Source of the DNA: Chryseobacterium gambrini
GTDB lineage: Bacteria; Bacteroidota; Bacteroidia; Flavobacteriales; Weeksellaceae
Assembly: GCF_900156825.1 (NCBI RefSeq)
Contig: NZ_FTOV01000004.1
Span: 124,001-188,000 of the forward strand
DNA length: 64,000 nt
Direction: 5' to 3'
In this document: in pieces, positions 15,663 through 24,146 of the stretch
Layout: each line of letters opens with the position of its first letter
How positions within the stretch are numbered: position 1 is the first letter of the stretch
The notes under the pieces: model-generated
Seen by the model: the letters and a program-made list of their open reading frames with translations, nothing else
Database searches by the model: none
What the model was told of the DNA's origin: nothing
Made by a program: the position numbers and the translations under genes

Positions 15663-17882
15663 ATGGACAAATTATTCAATTTTATTTTTTTCGTTTTATC
15701 TGTTTCGTTCTATTCACAAGTCAGGGTTATTGATAATAAAGGTAACCTTAAACAGGTTGATGAATCGAAATGGACTTTATCCGGCAGTAATATTTATAAT
15801 AAAAACTCCGGAAATGTAGGAATTGGTATATCCAGTCCCTCAGAAAAGCTTGAAGTAAATGGAATTGTAAAATCAGCGGGAGCTGTTTATACCAACTCGG
15901 GGCTTTTCAATAAAATTTTATATGCAAATGCTTCCGGTAATGTAAGTCCACTGTCTTTAGGATCCGGACTTACATTCTCCGGTGGTATTCTTAATACGGT
16001 GAATAGCGGAACAGTTACAAGTGTAGGATTAAGTATGCCTGCTGCATTCAGTGTTTCCAATTCTCCGATTACCAATTCGGGAACGATCACAGTTTCCGGC
16101 TCGGGAACAATTGCTCAATATATAAGAGGAAACGGAACTTTAGGGAATTTCTCTTTATCCGGTTTAAGCGATGTATCTCTTTCGGCTCTTACAACGGGAC
16201 AGATTTTGCAGTATAACGGTACTTCATGGATAAATATATCACCCAATTCAACGCTTACAAGAGGTAATTTAACGACAGCCACTACAGGATTATCTGTAAC
16301 CGGAGGGACTAATGCCGTTTTGGGAAGTGGAACAGCGGTGGATTACAATTTAGTTACGGGTATCGGTAACCTTGTTTCGGGAACTCAGGGAGTCTTGGGA
16401 GGAACAGGAAATACAAACACCTATATTGGTGCAGACGGACAGAAACATTTGTTTCCTTCGGCATATTCTTTACCAATTGCAAGTTCCACAACTCTTGGAG
16501 GAGTAAAGATTGGCTCAGGAATAAATGTTGCTCCAGACGGAACGATATCGGCAGCAAATTCGGGAACGGTTACAAGTGTAGGACTGAGTATGCCTGCTGC
16601 ATTTAGTGTTTCCAATTCGCCGATTACCAATTCGGGAACGATCACGGTTTCCGGCTCGGGAACAATTGCTCAATATATAAGAGGAAACGGAACTTTAGGG
16701 AATTTCTCTTTATCCGGCTTAAGCGATGTATCTCTTTCAGCACTTACAACGGGGCAAATTTTGCAGTATAATGGTACTTCATGGATAAATATATCACCCA
16801 ATTCAACGCTTACAAGAGGGAATATAACGACATCAACAACAGGATTATCTGTAACCGGAGGGACTAATGCTGCATTGGGAAGCGGAGTAACTTTAGATTA
16901 CGATTTAGTTACGGGTATCGGTAACCTTGTTTCGGGAACTCAGGGAGTCTTGGGAGGAACAGGAAATGCAAACACATACATTGGCGCAGACGGACAGAAA
17001 CACTTGCTTCCTTCGGCATATTCTTTACCAATTGCAAGCTCTACAACTCTTGGAGGGGTAAAGATTGGCTCAGGAATAAATGTTGCTCCAGACGGAACGA
17101 TATCGGCAGTAAATTCGGGAACTGTAACCAATATTGCCACAGGAACAGGACTTACAGGAGGACCCATAACATCTACAGGAACCATATCTTTAAGCAATAC
17201 GACAGTCACTGCCGGAGCTTATGGAACCGCGTCTACAACTATTCCTACCTTCACAGTTAATGCACAGGGACAATTAACAGCAGCCGGAACTTATCCAACA
17301 TCAGGAATATCCATTGCAGGCGATGTTACCGGAACTTTAGCAGCCTCCACGGTCGCGAAAATTCAGGGAAGAAATATTGCCAATACAGCTCCGACTAACG
17401 GACAGACATTGATTTACAATACCACTACCAGTCAATGGGAACCCGGTAATTATACCTTTCCTCAGTTGCTTGTAGATGCTTCAAGAACAACAACGTATAC
17501 TCCTGCTGTTGCCTATGTTGTTATTCCCTACAATACGACAGCAGTAAATGTAGGAACTTCCTATAATACAACCTCAGGAAATTTTACGGCTCCGGCAGCA
17601 GGAACCTACCAGATTATTGTCAACAACAGTTTCAGCGCAAATACCGCTGCAAATCACTCTATAACAACCCGAATTATTGTAAATGGCACAACAGATACAG
17701 AATCATCCTGTTCGGCATCTCCATACGCAGGAAGCGGAGTTAATATTACAAGCTCTCCCTCAACAGTGGTGAGCTTAACAGCCGGACAAACTGTTAATAT
17801 ACAAATCGGCGGGGAAGTGGGAACTGTTAATGCTTTAACGGGTACCGGTCAGCACAGATTAAAAATCATCAGGTTAAATTAA
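15663..17882 (+). CDS. Large repetitive fibre-like protein with C-terminal C1q-like domain
   Basis: 739 residues. Signal peptide at 1-19, then RVIDNKGNLKQVDESKW shared with the gene upstream and the typical GIGISSPSEKLEVNG segment at about residues 50-65. Residues 114-298 and 299-483 are two copies of one 185-residue repeat, each ending in the phage-fibre motif LPIASSTTLGGVKIGSGI; a third, diverged partial copy follows. The C-terminus (about 600-739) has the SGNFTAPAAGTYQI and HRLKIIRLN patterns of C1q/TNF-like trimerising domains. A trimeric surface or matrix fibre is a reasonable inference. The repeat makes length variation by recombination likely. Confidence 0.72.
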   Translation: MDKLFNFIFFVLSVSFYSQVRVIDNKGNLKQVDESKWTLSGSNIYNKNSGNVGIGISSPSEKLEVNGIVKSAGAVYTNSGLFNKILYANASGNVSPLSLGSGLTFSGGILNTVNSGTVTSVGLSMPAAFSVSNSPITNSGTITVSGSGTIAQYIRGNGTLGNFSLSGLSDVSLSALTTGQILQYNGTSWINISPNSTLTRGNLTTATTGLSVTGGTNAVLGSGTAVDYNLVTGIGNLVSGTQGVLGGTGNTNTYIGADGQKHLFPSAYSLPIASSTTLGGVKIGSGINVAPDGTISAANSGTVTSVGLSMPAAFSVSNSPITNSGTITVSGSGTIAQYIRGNGTLGNFSLSGLSDVSLSALTTGQILQYNGTSWINISPNSTLTRGNITTSTTGLSVTGGTNAALGSGVTLDYDLVTGIGNLVSGTQGVLGGTGNANTYIGADGQKHLLPSAYSLPIASSTTLGGVKIGSGINVAPDGTISAVNSGTVTNIATGTGLTGGPITSTGTISLSNTTVTAGAYGTASTTIPTFTVNAQGQLTAAGTYPTSGISIAGDVTGTLAASTVAKIQGRNIANTAPTNGQTLIYNTTTSQWEPGNYTFPQLLVDASRTTTYTPAVAYVVIPYNTTAVNVGTSYNTTSGNFTAPAAGTYQIIVNNSFSANTAANHSITTRIIVNGTTDTESSCSASPYAGSGVNITSSPSTVVSLTAGQTVNIQIGGEVGTVNALTGTGQHRLKIIRLN
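16002..17111 (+). repeat. 555-bp tandem duplication inside the fibre gene
   Basis: Two direct copies, 16002-16556 and 16557-17111, each exactly 555 bp (185 codons), with very high identity; differences are mostly single bases and cluster around copy positions 260-350. The third unit begins at 17112 with the same AATTCGGGAACTGT start and then diverges. Confidence 0.92.
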
Positions 17883-18081
17883 TTCGGATAATTAACCTCG
17901 TATACCTTACATTTCAGTCAATTTCATACGATATTTAACATAACTACATTTAATAATTCTTGATTCAAAAGGTTAACTGTTCACCGTATTTTTACGGTAA
18001 ATTGATTCCGTATTTTTTTTATCCGATTTTAGGTCTGATATTTGTACTGAGTAGAAAAAAAATTATTGCCCATTTTTATTT

Positions 18082-19119
18082 ATGAAAAACAGACTTGTGA
18101 AAAAATCATTTCTTTATGCATTCTTTATCAGTTTAATGGTGGTTTCCTGTAAAAAAGAAATTGAAAAAATCAGCGACAAAATCAGTGACACCACTTCATC
18201 AATAAGCGAACCAGATCCCGAAAAAGATTCCGTAGTTGTAAAAAAAGATTCTGTAATAGAAAAAGAATCTTTACCTCCGGCAATGCAGGAAGATGGTTTT
18301 TACAATGCTTTTATTTTCCCTAAAGACAAAAAAATGAAAGATTCTTTATTCGGAATCTTCAACAAAAAATATACAGAGAAAGAACGTTATGCTATTTTAG
18401 CTTTAAACAGACTGGATTCTAAAAATAAATGGAATGCAGATACTTTGGTGGTTCCTGCAAAAATTGATACTACATTGATGGAGTATTCTCCTTTCCCGAT
18501 GCAGCTTGATGTATTGAGTCCGGTAAAGAAATTTGTTATCTTTTCATATCCTATTCAGGCTTACGGAGTGTATTCAAACGGAACTCTAGTGAAGTGGGGA
18601 CCTACAAGTATGGGAAAGAAAACGGCGAAAACAAAAACAGGTCTTACCTTTGCCAACTGGAAAAAACAACTGGCGATCTCAACGGTAAGCAGCGAGTGGA
18701 AATTGCCTTATAATTTCAACATCTTTAATCTCGACGGAATCGGATGGCATCAGTATGATCTTCCGGGTTATCCTGCATCGCATTCATGTTTAAGATTGTT
18801 GATGAAAGATGCAAAATGGCTTTATGGTTATGCAGATACTTGGGTGCTGAATCCCGGAGGAGCGACTACAAAAGCAAAAGGAACCCCTGTAATGGTTTAC
18901 GGAGATTACGGTTGGGGAAAAAGAAAACCTTGGAGAAAACTTCTGAGCGATCCGAATGCCAACAGCGTTTCTGTAGATGAAATGACCAAAATGATCGAGC
19001 CAAACATCGAAAGAATACTGAAAGAACAGGACAACAGAGAAAAAGTGGTAGATTCTATAAGAGCGGCAAAAGCTGTATTGGAACAAATGCCGCAGACAAC
19101 CAAAACCGTTGCTCCTTAA
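18082..19119 (+). CDS. L,D-transpeptidase family lipoprotein
   Basis: A 345-residue YkuD-type enzyme expected to cross-link or modify peptidoglycan through a Cys acyl-enzyme. Lipoprotein signal at the N-terminus (VVSCKKE, Cys near 23), a Ser/Asp/Lys-rich linker, then the YkuD domain: GWHQYDLPGYPASHSCLRLL contains the catalytic Cys236 and its His. The family's usual HGC is HSC here. The domain is followed by a charged C-terminal helix and a short Pro/Thr tail. Anchored in the outer membrane facing peptidoglycan (inferred). Its stop overlaps that of the convergent gene. Confidence 0.85.
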   Translation: MKNRLVKKSFLYAFFISLMVVSCKKEIEKISDKISDTTSSISEPDPEKDSVVVKKDSVIEKESLPPAMQEDGFYNAFIFPKDKKMKDSLFGIFNKKYTEKERYAILALNRLDSKNKWNADTLVVPAKIDTTLMEYSPFPMQLDVLSPVKKFVIFSYPIQAYGVYSNGTLVKWGPTSMGKKTAKTKTGLTFANWKKQLAISTVSSEWKLPYNFNIFNLDGIGWHQYDLPGYPASHSCLRLLMKDAKWLYGYADTWVLNPGGATTKAKGTPVMVYGDYGWGKRKPWRKLLSDPNANSVSVDEMTKMIEPNIERILKEQDNREKVVDSIRAAKAVLEQMPQTTKTVAP

Positions 19120-19640
19120 TCCAATTTTTCAAATTGCAGCGTAGATTCTTCGGCAAATCTTCTGAGTTTCAGCATTTCGTCTTTGCCTTTGTACTGTCCG
19201 AAACGTGCAGCAGCATAGGTGAGTGCAATACAAAATACCATCACGAAAGATGCGGTAAGCGCCCAGGGAAATTCCTGACTTTTGATTTGTTTTTCCACAT
19301 AATACATGGAAATAAAGACCATCCAGAGAATCGAAAACGCAAAATATAAAAACATAAAGAACGTCCAAACTGCGGAACTGGGTCCGAAAACACCCCGTAT
19401 CGCAGTTTTTTCGTCTTCAATTTCAATTCTTAAAGACAATCTCGGCTTCCAGTAGGTTTCGTAATCTGTTTCTACACAGATCGTAGCCACTTCTTTATTG
19501 ATGTTGCCGGAAAATTCATCTTTATGTTCTTTAAGATATTTTTTCAGATTTTCTGCATATTCTTCTTTGGTTAAATGAGTAAACATCTTAAATCGTGGTC
19601 TGGTTCTTATTTTGTCCAGCGTTGTTTCTTCGGTTTTCAT
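19116..19640 (-). CDS. Hypothetical membrane protein, 174 aa
   Basis: Not recognised by name. Residues 1-80 are soluble and charged, then two adjacent membrane helices (about 88-112, WTFFMFLYFAFSILWMVFI, and 123-147, ALTASFVMVFCIALTYAA) and a basic helical tail. It starts one base after the PDZ aspartyl protease stop on the same strand, so the two are surely one operon and may work together at the membrane. Its stop overlaps the L,D-transpeptidase stop on the other strand. Confidence 0.7.
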   Translation of the reverse strand: MKTEETTLDKIRTRPRFKMFTHLTKEEYAENLKKYLKEHKDEFSGNINKEVATICVETDYETYWKPRLSLRIEIEDEKTAIRGVFGPSSAVWTFFMFLYFAFSILWMVFISMYYVEKQIKSQEFPWALTASFVMVFCIALTYAAARFGQYKGKDEMLKLRRFAEESTLQFEKLD

Positions 19641-19641
19641 A

Positions 19642-20973
19642 TCATTCTTGTTCTTGGTAAGGTATCGGATCTTCGAGGGTGAAGCTTAAAGTCATCTGTT
19701 TATTTTTTCTTTCAATCAGCATATTGATGGTTTTTCCTTCATCGGATTTCATCATTTCCATGATTTTATTGAGCGTCATGTCTTCTGTTTTTTTACCATT
19801 GATGCTTATTAAACGATCGTCTTTCTGCAGTCCGGCTTTAGCTCCGGGAGAATCTTTACGCACTCCGGCAATGGAAAAAATAGGTTTTAAGACAAAATTA
19901 TACTGCAGATTATTATTAATGATTTCAATGCCATTGGAAGGACTTTCTTTGCTTTTAGCGGGAAGATTCACCACATCTTTTGTCCATTCCATGCCGTCCT
20001 GCTTAAAATCCAGACCGCTCATATTGAAATGAAAAGGATCATCGTAATTTCCGTTCTTTTTTAGATACATCTTCTGTTCAGAATAGTGGAATGCAACCGT
20101 AAATCGTCTCATGATATCTCCGCCAATGGAACCTTTTCTGTTTTCTACCATATTTACGTGCTGAATGGAGTATTCATCAGGCATTGCCGTTAATGGCTTT
20201 TCAAATTTAAAATCTCCGAGATACAGGTTGTGAATTCTGCTTCGTTTACCATACACATCACCGTTGAAGCCACGACCGAGATAATCATCAATATTCGGTC
20301 GGTTGTATACAAAATCTTTAATGAGGGCAGGAAAAAGCCACATCGGATCACTATTCCCCAGATCAATCAGTAATTTTGAAGGCTTTCGTTCCCTTGTCAT
20401 TTCCACATCGGCAATCACATAAGGTTTATTTTTTTCAATACTGATATCGATTTCTTTAAAATTTTTTATTTTTTTCTGAAATAAAGTTTTATCGTTGTAA
20501 ATGGTAATTTTTTTAGACGAATAATCAATTAAAACAGGATGATCTTTGAAAAAATGATAGCCAATGATTCCGTTTACAGGAATTCCTACGTGCGAGGAAA
20601 TATTAAAATCCTGATCTGTAATAATATAAACCGTCATTGAATAGTTTACGAAATTCTTTCCGATTTTTGCAATATTATTATCTGAAAGAAATCCGTCGAT
20701 ACTTGCGCTTCCTCCTAAACCGGCAAATTTTATCTTCTCAATATTCTGGAGATTGATTTCTTTATTTTCAAGACTGAAAATAGAAGTTTCTGCGACTCCG
20801 GTATCAAGTAAAAAAGTCAGATTTACTCCATTAATATTTACAGGAATAAAAATTAAATTGGCAATAAGTTTAAAAGGGATGACGGTTTTTTTTGCATCCT
20901 GAACTTCAAAAGAGTTTTGAGCATTCATAAAAATGCCGAACAGTAAGAACACAAAAAAATACCTCAGTTTCAT
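19642..20973 (-). CDS. Retropepsin-like aspartyl protease with C-terminal PDZ domain
   Basis: 443 residues. N-terminal signal peptide (ends MNAQ), then an aspartyl protease fold with the catalytic LDTGVAETS motif near residue 57 and a second pepsin-like lobe containing LIDLGNSDP near 210, where the DxG is degenerate (DLG). A PDZ domain occupies about 350-430 (GVRKDSPGAKAGLQKDDRLI, INGKKTEDMT). This aspartyl protease/PDZ layout is common in Bacteroidota envelopes; substrate unknown. It heads a two-gene operon with the membrane protein downstream. Confidence 0.82.
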   Translation of the reverse strand: MKLRYFFVFLLFGIFMNAQNSFEVQDAKKTVIPFKLIANLIFIPVNINGVNLTFLLDTGVAETSIFSLENKEINLQNIEKIKFAGLGGSASIDGFLSDNNIAKIGKNFVNYSMTVYIITDQDFNISSHVGIPVNGIIGYHFFKDHPVLIDYSSKKITIYNDKTLFQKKIKNFKEIDISIEKNKPYVIADVEMTRERKPSKLLIDLGNSDPMWLFPALIKDFVYNRPNIDDYLGRGFNGDVYGKRSRIHNLYLGDFKFEKPLTAMPDEYSIQHVNMVENRKGSIGGDIMRRFTVAFHYSEQKMYLKKNGNYDDPFHFNMSGLDFKQDGMEWTKDVVNLPAKSKESPSNGIEIINNNLQYNFVLKPIFSIAGVRKDSPGAKAGLQKDDRLISINGKKTEDMTLNKIMEMMKSDEGKTINMLIERKNKQMTLSFTLEDPIPYQEQE

Positions 20974-21006
20974 TTACTGAATTTACTGAATTTATCCTTA
21001 TCATCA

Positions 21007-21037
21007 ATAAAAAAACATTCCCAAAATGAGAATGTTT
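21007..21037 (-). terminator. Terminator of the esterase gene
   Basis: 8-bp stem AAACATTC (21013-21020) with GAATGTTT (21030-21037); on the minus strand it is followed by T's. It separates the esterase from the protease operon. Confidence 0.75.
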
Positions 21038-21083
21038 GTATTTTGTTTAATAATTTAAAACTAATGTTTAGATTTCAATAATC

Positions 21084-21722
21084 TTATTTGGAAAAAAAGT
21101 CCATCAGATCCATATAATTTTTCTGGTTCACTCCATGACCGCTCATATATTCTCTGAACGTAAAATAACAGCTTAAATCATATAAAAGATCTGCTGCTTT
21201 TCTTCCCCATTCCAAAGGAATTACGGCATCGTCTGTTCCGTGAGAAATAAAGAAGCGAAGTCTTTCCAGTTTTTTCTTATCTCTTACAATATCGGTGAGT
21301 AATTTTTCTTCCGGATAACTGCTTAAACACGCCACAAGGTTAAACATTTCAGGATATTTTAATGCCAGAGCATAACATAAAATTCCTCCCTGACTGAAAC
21401 CGCAAAGGTGAGTTTTGCCTTCGGTAATTCCATAACTGTTTATAATTTTAAGAATACTTTCCGTAACGCTGTTTAATGATTCTGTAGCCTGCGGAACATC
21501 AATAAAGTTGTCAGGATTGTTAAAATCGATATCATACCATGAAAAGCCTTCAAACTGGGTATTTCTCGGCGCTCTGAAGCTTACGATAATCCAGTCTTTA
21601 GGAAGAGTTTCTCTGAAGCTGAAAAGATCCTGTTCATTGCTTCCGTAGCCATGAAGCATGAAAAGAATGGTGGTATCAGAATTGATATTTTCGGGTTCTC
21701 TTACGATGTAATCTAAATTCAT
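21084..21722 (-). CDS. Alpha/beta hydrolase, carboxylesterase/phospholipase type
   Basis: A 212-residue cytosolic serine hydrolase: oxyanion-hole region MLHGYGSNEQDL, nucleophile motif GFSQGG, acidic residue in HGTDDAVIP and catalytic His in MSGHGV, the order found in the YpfH/carboxylesterase family. A longer frame opens at 21830, but the -7 promoter element TATCTTTG lies at 21734-21727, inside it, and the residues upstream of MNLDYIVREPEN are not conserved-looking; the ATG at 21722 is therefore preferred. Four bases separate the -7 box from that ATG, so the transcript is probably leaderless. Confidence 0.85.
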   Translation of the reverse strand: MNLDYIVREPENINSDTTILFMLHGYGSNEQDLFSFRETLPKDWIIVSFRAPRNTQFEGFSWYDIDFNNPDNFIDVPQATESLNSVTESILKIINSYGITEGKTHLCGFSQGGILCYALALKYPEMFNLVACLSSYPEEKLLTDIVRDKKKLERLRFFISHGTDDAVIPLEWGRKAADLLYDLSCYFTFREYMSGHGVNQKNYMDLMDFFSK

Positions 21723-21726
21723 AAGG

Positions 21727-21734
21727 CAAAGATA
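21727..21734 (-). promoter_or_regulatory. -7 element (TATCTTTG) of the esterase gene
   Basis: Perfect TAnnTTTG match ending 4 bp before the chosen ATG; decides the start and suggests a leaderless mRNA. Confidence 0.6.
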
Positions 21735-21934
21735 ATTATTAATGATGTATTTATTCTTTAGCTCCATCAAAATAAGACCATTTAAAACAGATGGACAAAC
21801 TGTCTTAAAACTAATATTAAACCCGCCCAATATTTAGACAAAAACAGCGTTATAATTATTTATTGAATTGATATTATTTACAAATCATTGTTGGAAATTT
21901 TTCATAAAAGTTATTTTTATATTGATAAAAAACC

Positions 21935-21942
21935 TATATTTG
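21935..21942 (+). promoter_or_regulatory. -7 element (TATATTTG) of the lipoprotein gene
   Basis: Perfect TAnnTTTG match, 25 bp before the ATG at 21968. Confidence 0.5.
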
Positions 21943-21967
21943 GAACATTAAAAATCTATTTGGAGAA

Positions 21968-22420
21968 ATGAAGCAATTTTACAAATCAAAAAGTTTACTT
22001 AGACTTTCTTTTTTATTCGCTGTATTATTTTCAGCAATCTTAGTTGTTAATTCTTGTAAGAAAGATGACGATGATGAATTTACAGATCATATTATTCAGT
22101 TTGAAGCTAAAATAAATACAAAAGGTCCAAATCCACCTGCAAATCCACCTGTTACAGGAACTTTTTCAACTGTAGTCACACAAATCGGAACAGGGCAGAG
22201 TACTACTTTTAATCCTACAGGAACTACATGGTCCAGCGGAGAGCAGTTTGTAAGCTCAAGTCAGGCTCAGCTAAATTTAGCAGCAAATGCTGTTCTTCCT
22301 TATTCGGATTCTGAGCTAATCATTAATATCTATGTAGACGGAGAAGTTGCAAAAACTAAAAAGGTAGTAGGATCGGGTACACAAAGTGCTTCAATTTCTT
22401 ACAGCTTTTTAGAATTATAA
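21968..22420 (+). CDS. Putative surface-exposed lipoprotein, 150 aa
   Basis: Lipoprotein signal ending in VNSC (Cys at residue 30), followed at once by KKDDDDEF. A run of acidic residues right after the acylated Cys is the known lipoprotein export signal that sends Bacteroidota lipoproteins to the cell surface. The rest is a Thr/Asn/Pro-rich beta-type domain with a PNPPANPPV linker; no named family recognised. It has its own promoter and terminator. Confidence 0.7.
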   Translation: MKQFYKSKSLLRLSFLFAVLFSAILVVNSCKKDDDDEFTDHIIQFEAKINTKGPNPPANPPVTGTFSTVVTQIGTGQSTTFNPTGTTWSSGEQFVSSSQAQLNLAANAVLPYSDSELIINIYVDGEVAKTKKVVGSGTQSASISYSFLEL

Positions 22421-22441
22421 AAAAAATCATTCAAAATACCA

Positions 22442-22468
22442 AGACCATCTGAAAAGGTGGTCTTTTTT
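22442..22468 (+). terminator. Rho-independent terminator after the lipoprotein gene
   Basis: 9-bp stem (22442-22450 with 22455-22463, one G-T wobble), GAAA loop, T run. Confidence 0.88.
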
Positions 22469-22483
22469 ATTGACATTACCTAA

Positions 22484-22528
22484 AAAATCGGGGGGCAAAA
22501 TTGAAAATTTTGCCCCCCCCCGATTTTA
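22484..22528 (-). terminator. Terminator hairpin of tyrS with G6/C9 tract
   Basis: Inverted repeat centred on TTGAA: AAAATCGGGGGGCAAAAT on one side, ATTTTGCCCCCCCCCGATTTT on the other. The two homopolymers differ in length (six G, nine C). On the minus strand it ends tyrS; it lies 14-20 bp beyond the convergent lipoprotein terminator. Confidence 0.65.
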
Positions 22529-22543
22529 TACTATTATTAACTT

Positions 22544-23839
22544 TTAAATTACTTTCACGATAAAATAGCTCTTCTTTCCTTTTTGTAAAAGTAAAAACTT
22601 ACCGTCAATCAAATCACTTTCATTAGCTGTGTAAACATCATTAATTTTCTGTTTGTTTACCGAAATAGCATTTCCTTTCAGTTCTCTTGTTGCTTCACTT
22701 TTAGATTTTAAAAATCCTGATTTTTCAGAAAGCAAATCGATAATATTTACTCCTAAAACATCATTCTTTGCTACCTCTTTCTGAGGAACTCCATCGAAAA
22801 CTTCAAGAAATGTTTCTTCATCAAGACTTACCAGATCTTCAGCCGTAGAACGTCCGAAAAGGATTTCAGAAGCTTTCAGTGCTTTTTCGTATTCATCTTT
22901 TCCGTGAACCCAAGCCGTAACTTCCTCAGCTAATTTTTTCTGTAGTTTTCTTTCGTGCGGAGCCGTTTTATGCTCTTCAATTAAAGTTTCAATTTCTTCT
23001 TTCCCTAAAAAAGTATAGAATTTAATAAATCTTTCCGCATCTTCATCCGTTGCATTCAGCCAGAATTGGTAGAATTTATAAGGTGAAGTTTTCTTTTTAT
23101 CCAGCCAGTAATTTTCTCCGCTTTCAGACTTTCCGAATTTCGAACCGTCCGCTTTTGTGATCAAAGGAACCGTTAATGCAAATGCTTCACCCTGCGCTTT
23201 TCTGCGGATCAGTTCTGTACCGGTCGTGATATTTCCCCATTGGTCAGAACCGCCCATCTGAAGCTTAACGCCATTATTCTGGTATAAATGTAAAAAATCG
23301 TATCCCTGAATCAACTGATAGGTAAACTCAGTAAAGCTCATTCCGTCAACACCTGCCTCTCCGGAAAGTCTTTTCTTCACAGAATCTTTCGCCATCATAT
23401 AGTTGACGGTAATATTTTTTCCTACGTTTTTCGCAAAATCAAGGAAAGAAATATTTTTCATCCAGTCGTAATTGTTCACCAGTTCCGCTTTATTCGGCTC
23501 GCTTCCCGAAAAATTCAGAAATCTGGAAAGCTGGTTTTTCAGACAGTCTACATAATGCAGCAAAGTATCTTCATCCAGCAGATTTCTTTCCGCAGATTTT
23601 CCCGAAGGATCACCAATCATTCCTGTGGCACCCCCTACCAAAGCAATCGGTTTATGACCGTGCTGCTGAAAATGAGCCAGAATTTTTATCTGAATAAGAC
23701 TTCCGATATGTAAAGAATCTGCAGTAGGATCAAAACCGATGTAAGCTGTTGTCATTTCCTTATCCAGTTGTTCGTCCGTTCCGGGCATCATGTCGGCAAA
23801 AAGCCCGCGCCATTTCAGTTCTTCAATAAAAGAGTTCAT
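22544..23839 (-). CDS. tyrS: Tyrosine--tRNA ligase
   Basis: Charges tRNA-Tyr. Class I synthetase of bacterial TyrRS type: HIGH motif as LHIGSL near residue 44, the [14 protein letters not shown] block, KMSKS as KFGKS near 235 and a C-terminal S4 RNA-binding domain (about 365-425). 431 residues, the normal length. A -7 element TATCTTTG (23873-23866) lies 27 bp before the ATG. Confidence 0.96.
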   Translation of the reverse strand: MNSFIEELKWRGLFADMMPGTDEQLDKEMTTAYIGFDPTADSLHIGSLIQIKILAHFQQHGHKPIALVGGATGMIGDPSGKSAERNLLDEDTLLHYVDCLKNQLSRFLNFSGSEPNKAELVNNYDWMKNISFLDFAKNVGKNITVNYMMAKDSVKKRLSGEAGVDGMSFTEFTYQLIQGYDFLHLYQNNGVKLQMGGSDQWGNITTGTELIRRKAQGEAFALTVPLITKADGSKFGKSESGENYWLDKKKTSPYKFYQFWLNATDEDAERFIKFYTFLGKEEIETLIEEHKTAPHERKLQKKLAEEVTAWVHGKDEYEKALKASEILFGRSTAEDLVSLDEETFLEVFDGVPQKEVAKNDVLGVNIIDLLSEKSGFLKSKSEATRELKGNAISVNKQKINDVYTANESDLIDGKFLLLQKGKKSYFIVKVI

Positions 23840-23865
23840 TATTTTCTGCTTTAAAATTTAATGTG

Positions 23866-23873
23866 CAAAGATA
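23866..23873 (-). promoter_or_regulatory. -7 element (TATCTTTG) of tyrS
   Basis: Perfect TAnnTTTG box on the minus strand, 27 bp from the tyrS start. Confidence 0.5.
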
Positions 23874-23941
23874 ATCATTTCAGGGGAATAAGGCGAAGAC
23901 AGAAACTTTCAATTCAGGATGAAAAACAGGTTGATTTTTTT

Positions 23942-24058
23942 AGGAGCTGTTTCCTGCTCTCCGCACTCGCTATTTTGTTTGATTTTGGTTTCGGCGGCAA
24001 AGCCGCCGAAACCAAAATCAAACAAAATGAGCTCAGACAAATGCTGCGATCATGGCTA
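23942..24058. repeat. Dispersed palindromic repeat, copy 1
   Basis: Core is a perfect 27-bp inverted repeat (23972-23998 with 24002-24028) closed by AAA. The flanks AGGAGCTGTTTCCTGCTCTC and GCTGCGATCATGGCTA match the flanks of the repeat at 35845-35964, whose core hairpin is different. It sits between tyrS and the sigma-factor gene. Confidence 0.75.
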
Positions 24059-24109
24059 AACCTCAGTCGGAATACAAATTGTACAGAAAAAATCATTTGA
24101 TCTCCTGCA

Positions 24110-24140
24110 TTGTATTTTCAGCGAAAATCAATTATATTTG
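24110..24140 (+). promoter_or_regulatory. Promoter of the sigma-factor gene
   Basis: TTG at 24110-24112, 20 bp, then TATATTTG at 24133-24140; full consensus. The ATG at 24147 is 6 bp after the -7 box, about where transcription should begin, so the mRNA is probably leaderless. Confidence 0.75.
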
Positions 24141-24146
24141 TTAGTA

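Noticed and set aside
14285..17882. Prophage
   Set aside because: Fibre-like modules only; no capsid, terminase, integrase or lysis gene, and all three proteins have signal peptides.
23861..24100. 79-codon frame between tyrS and the sigma gene
   Set aside because: It runs straight through the palindromic repeat; the encoded sequence is a translation of the hairpin.
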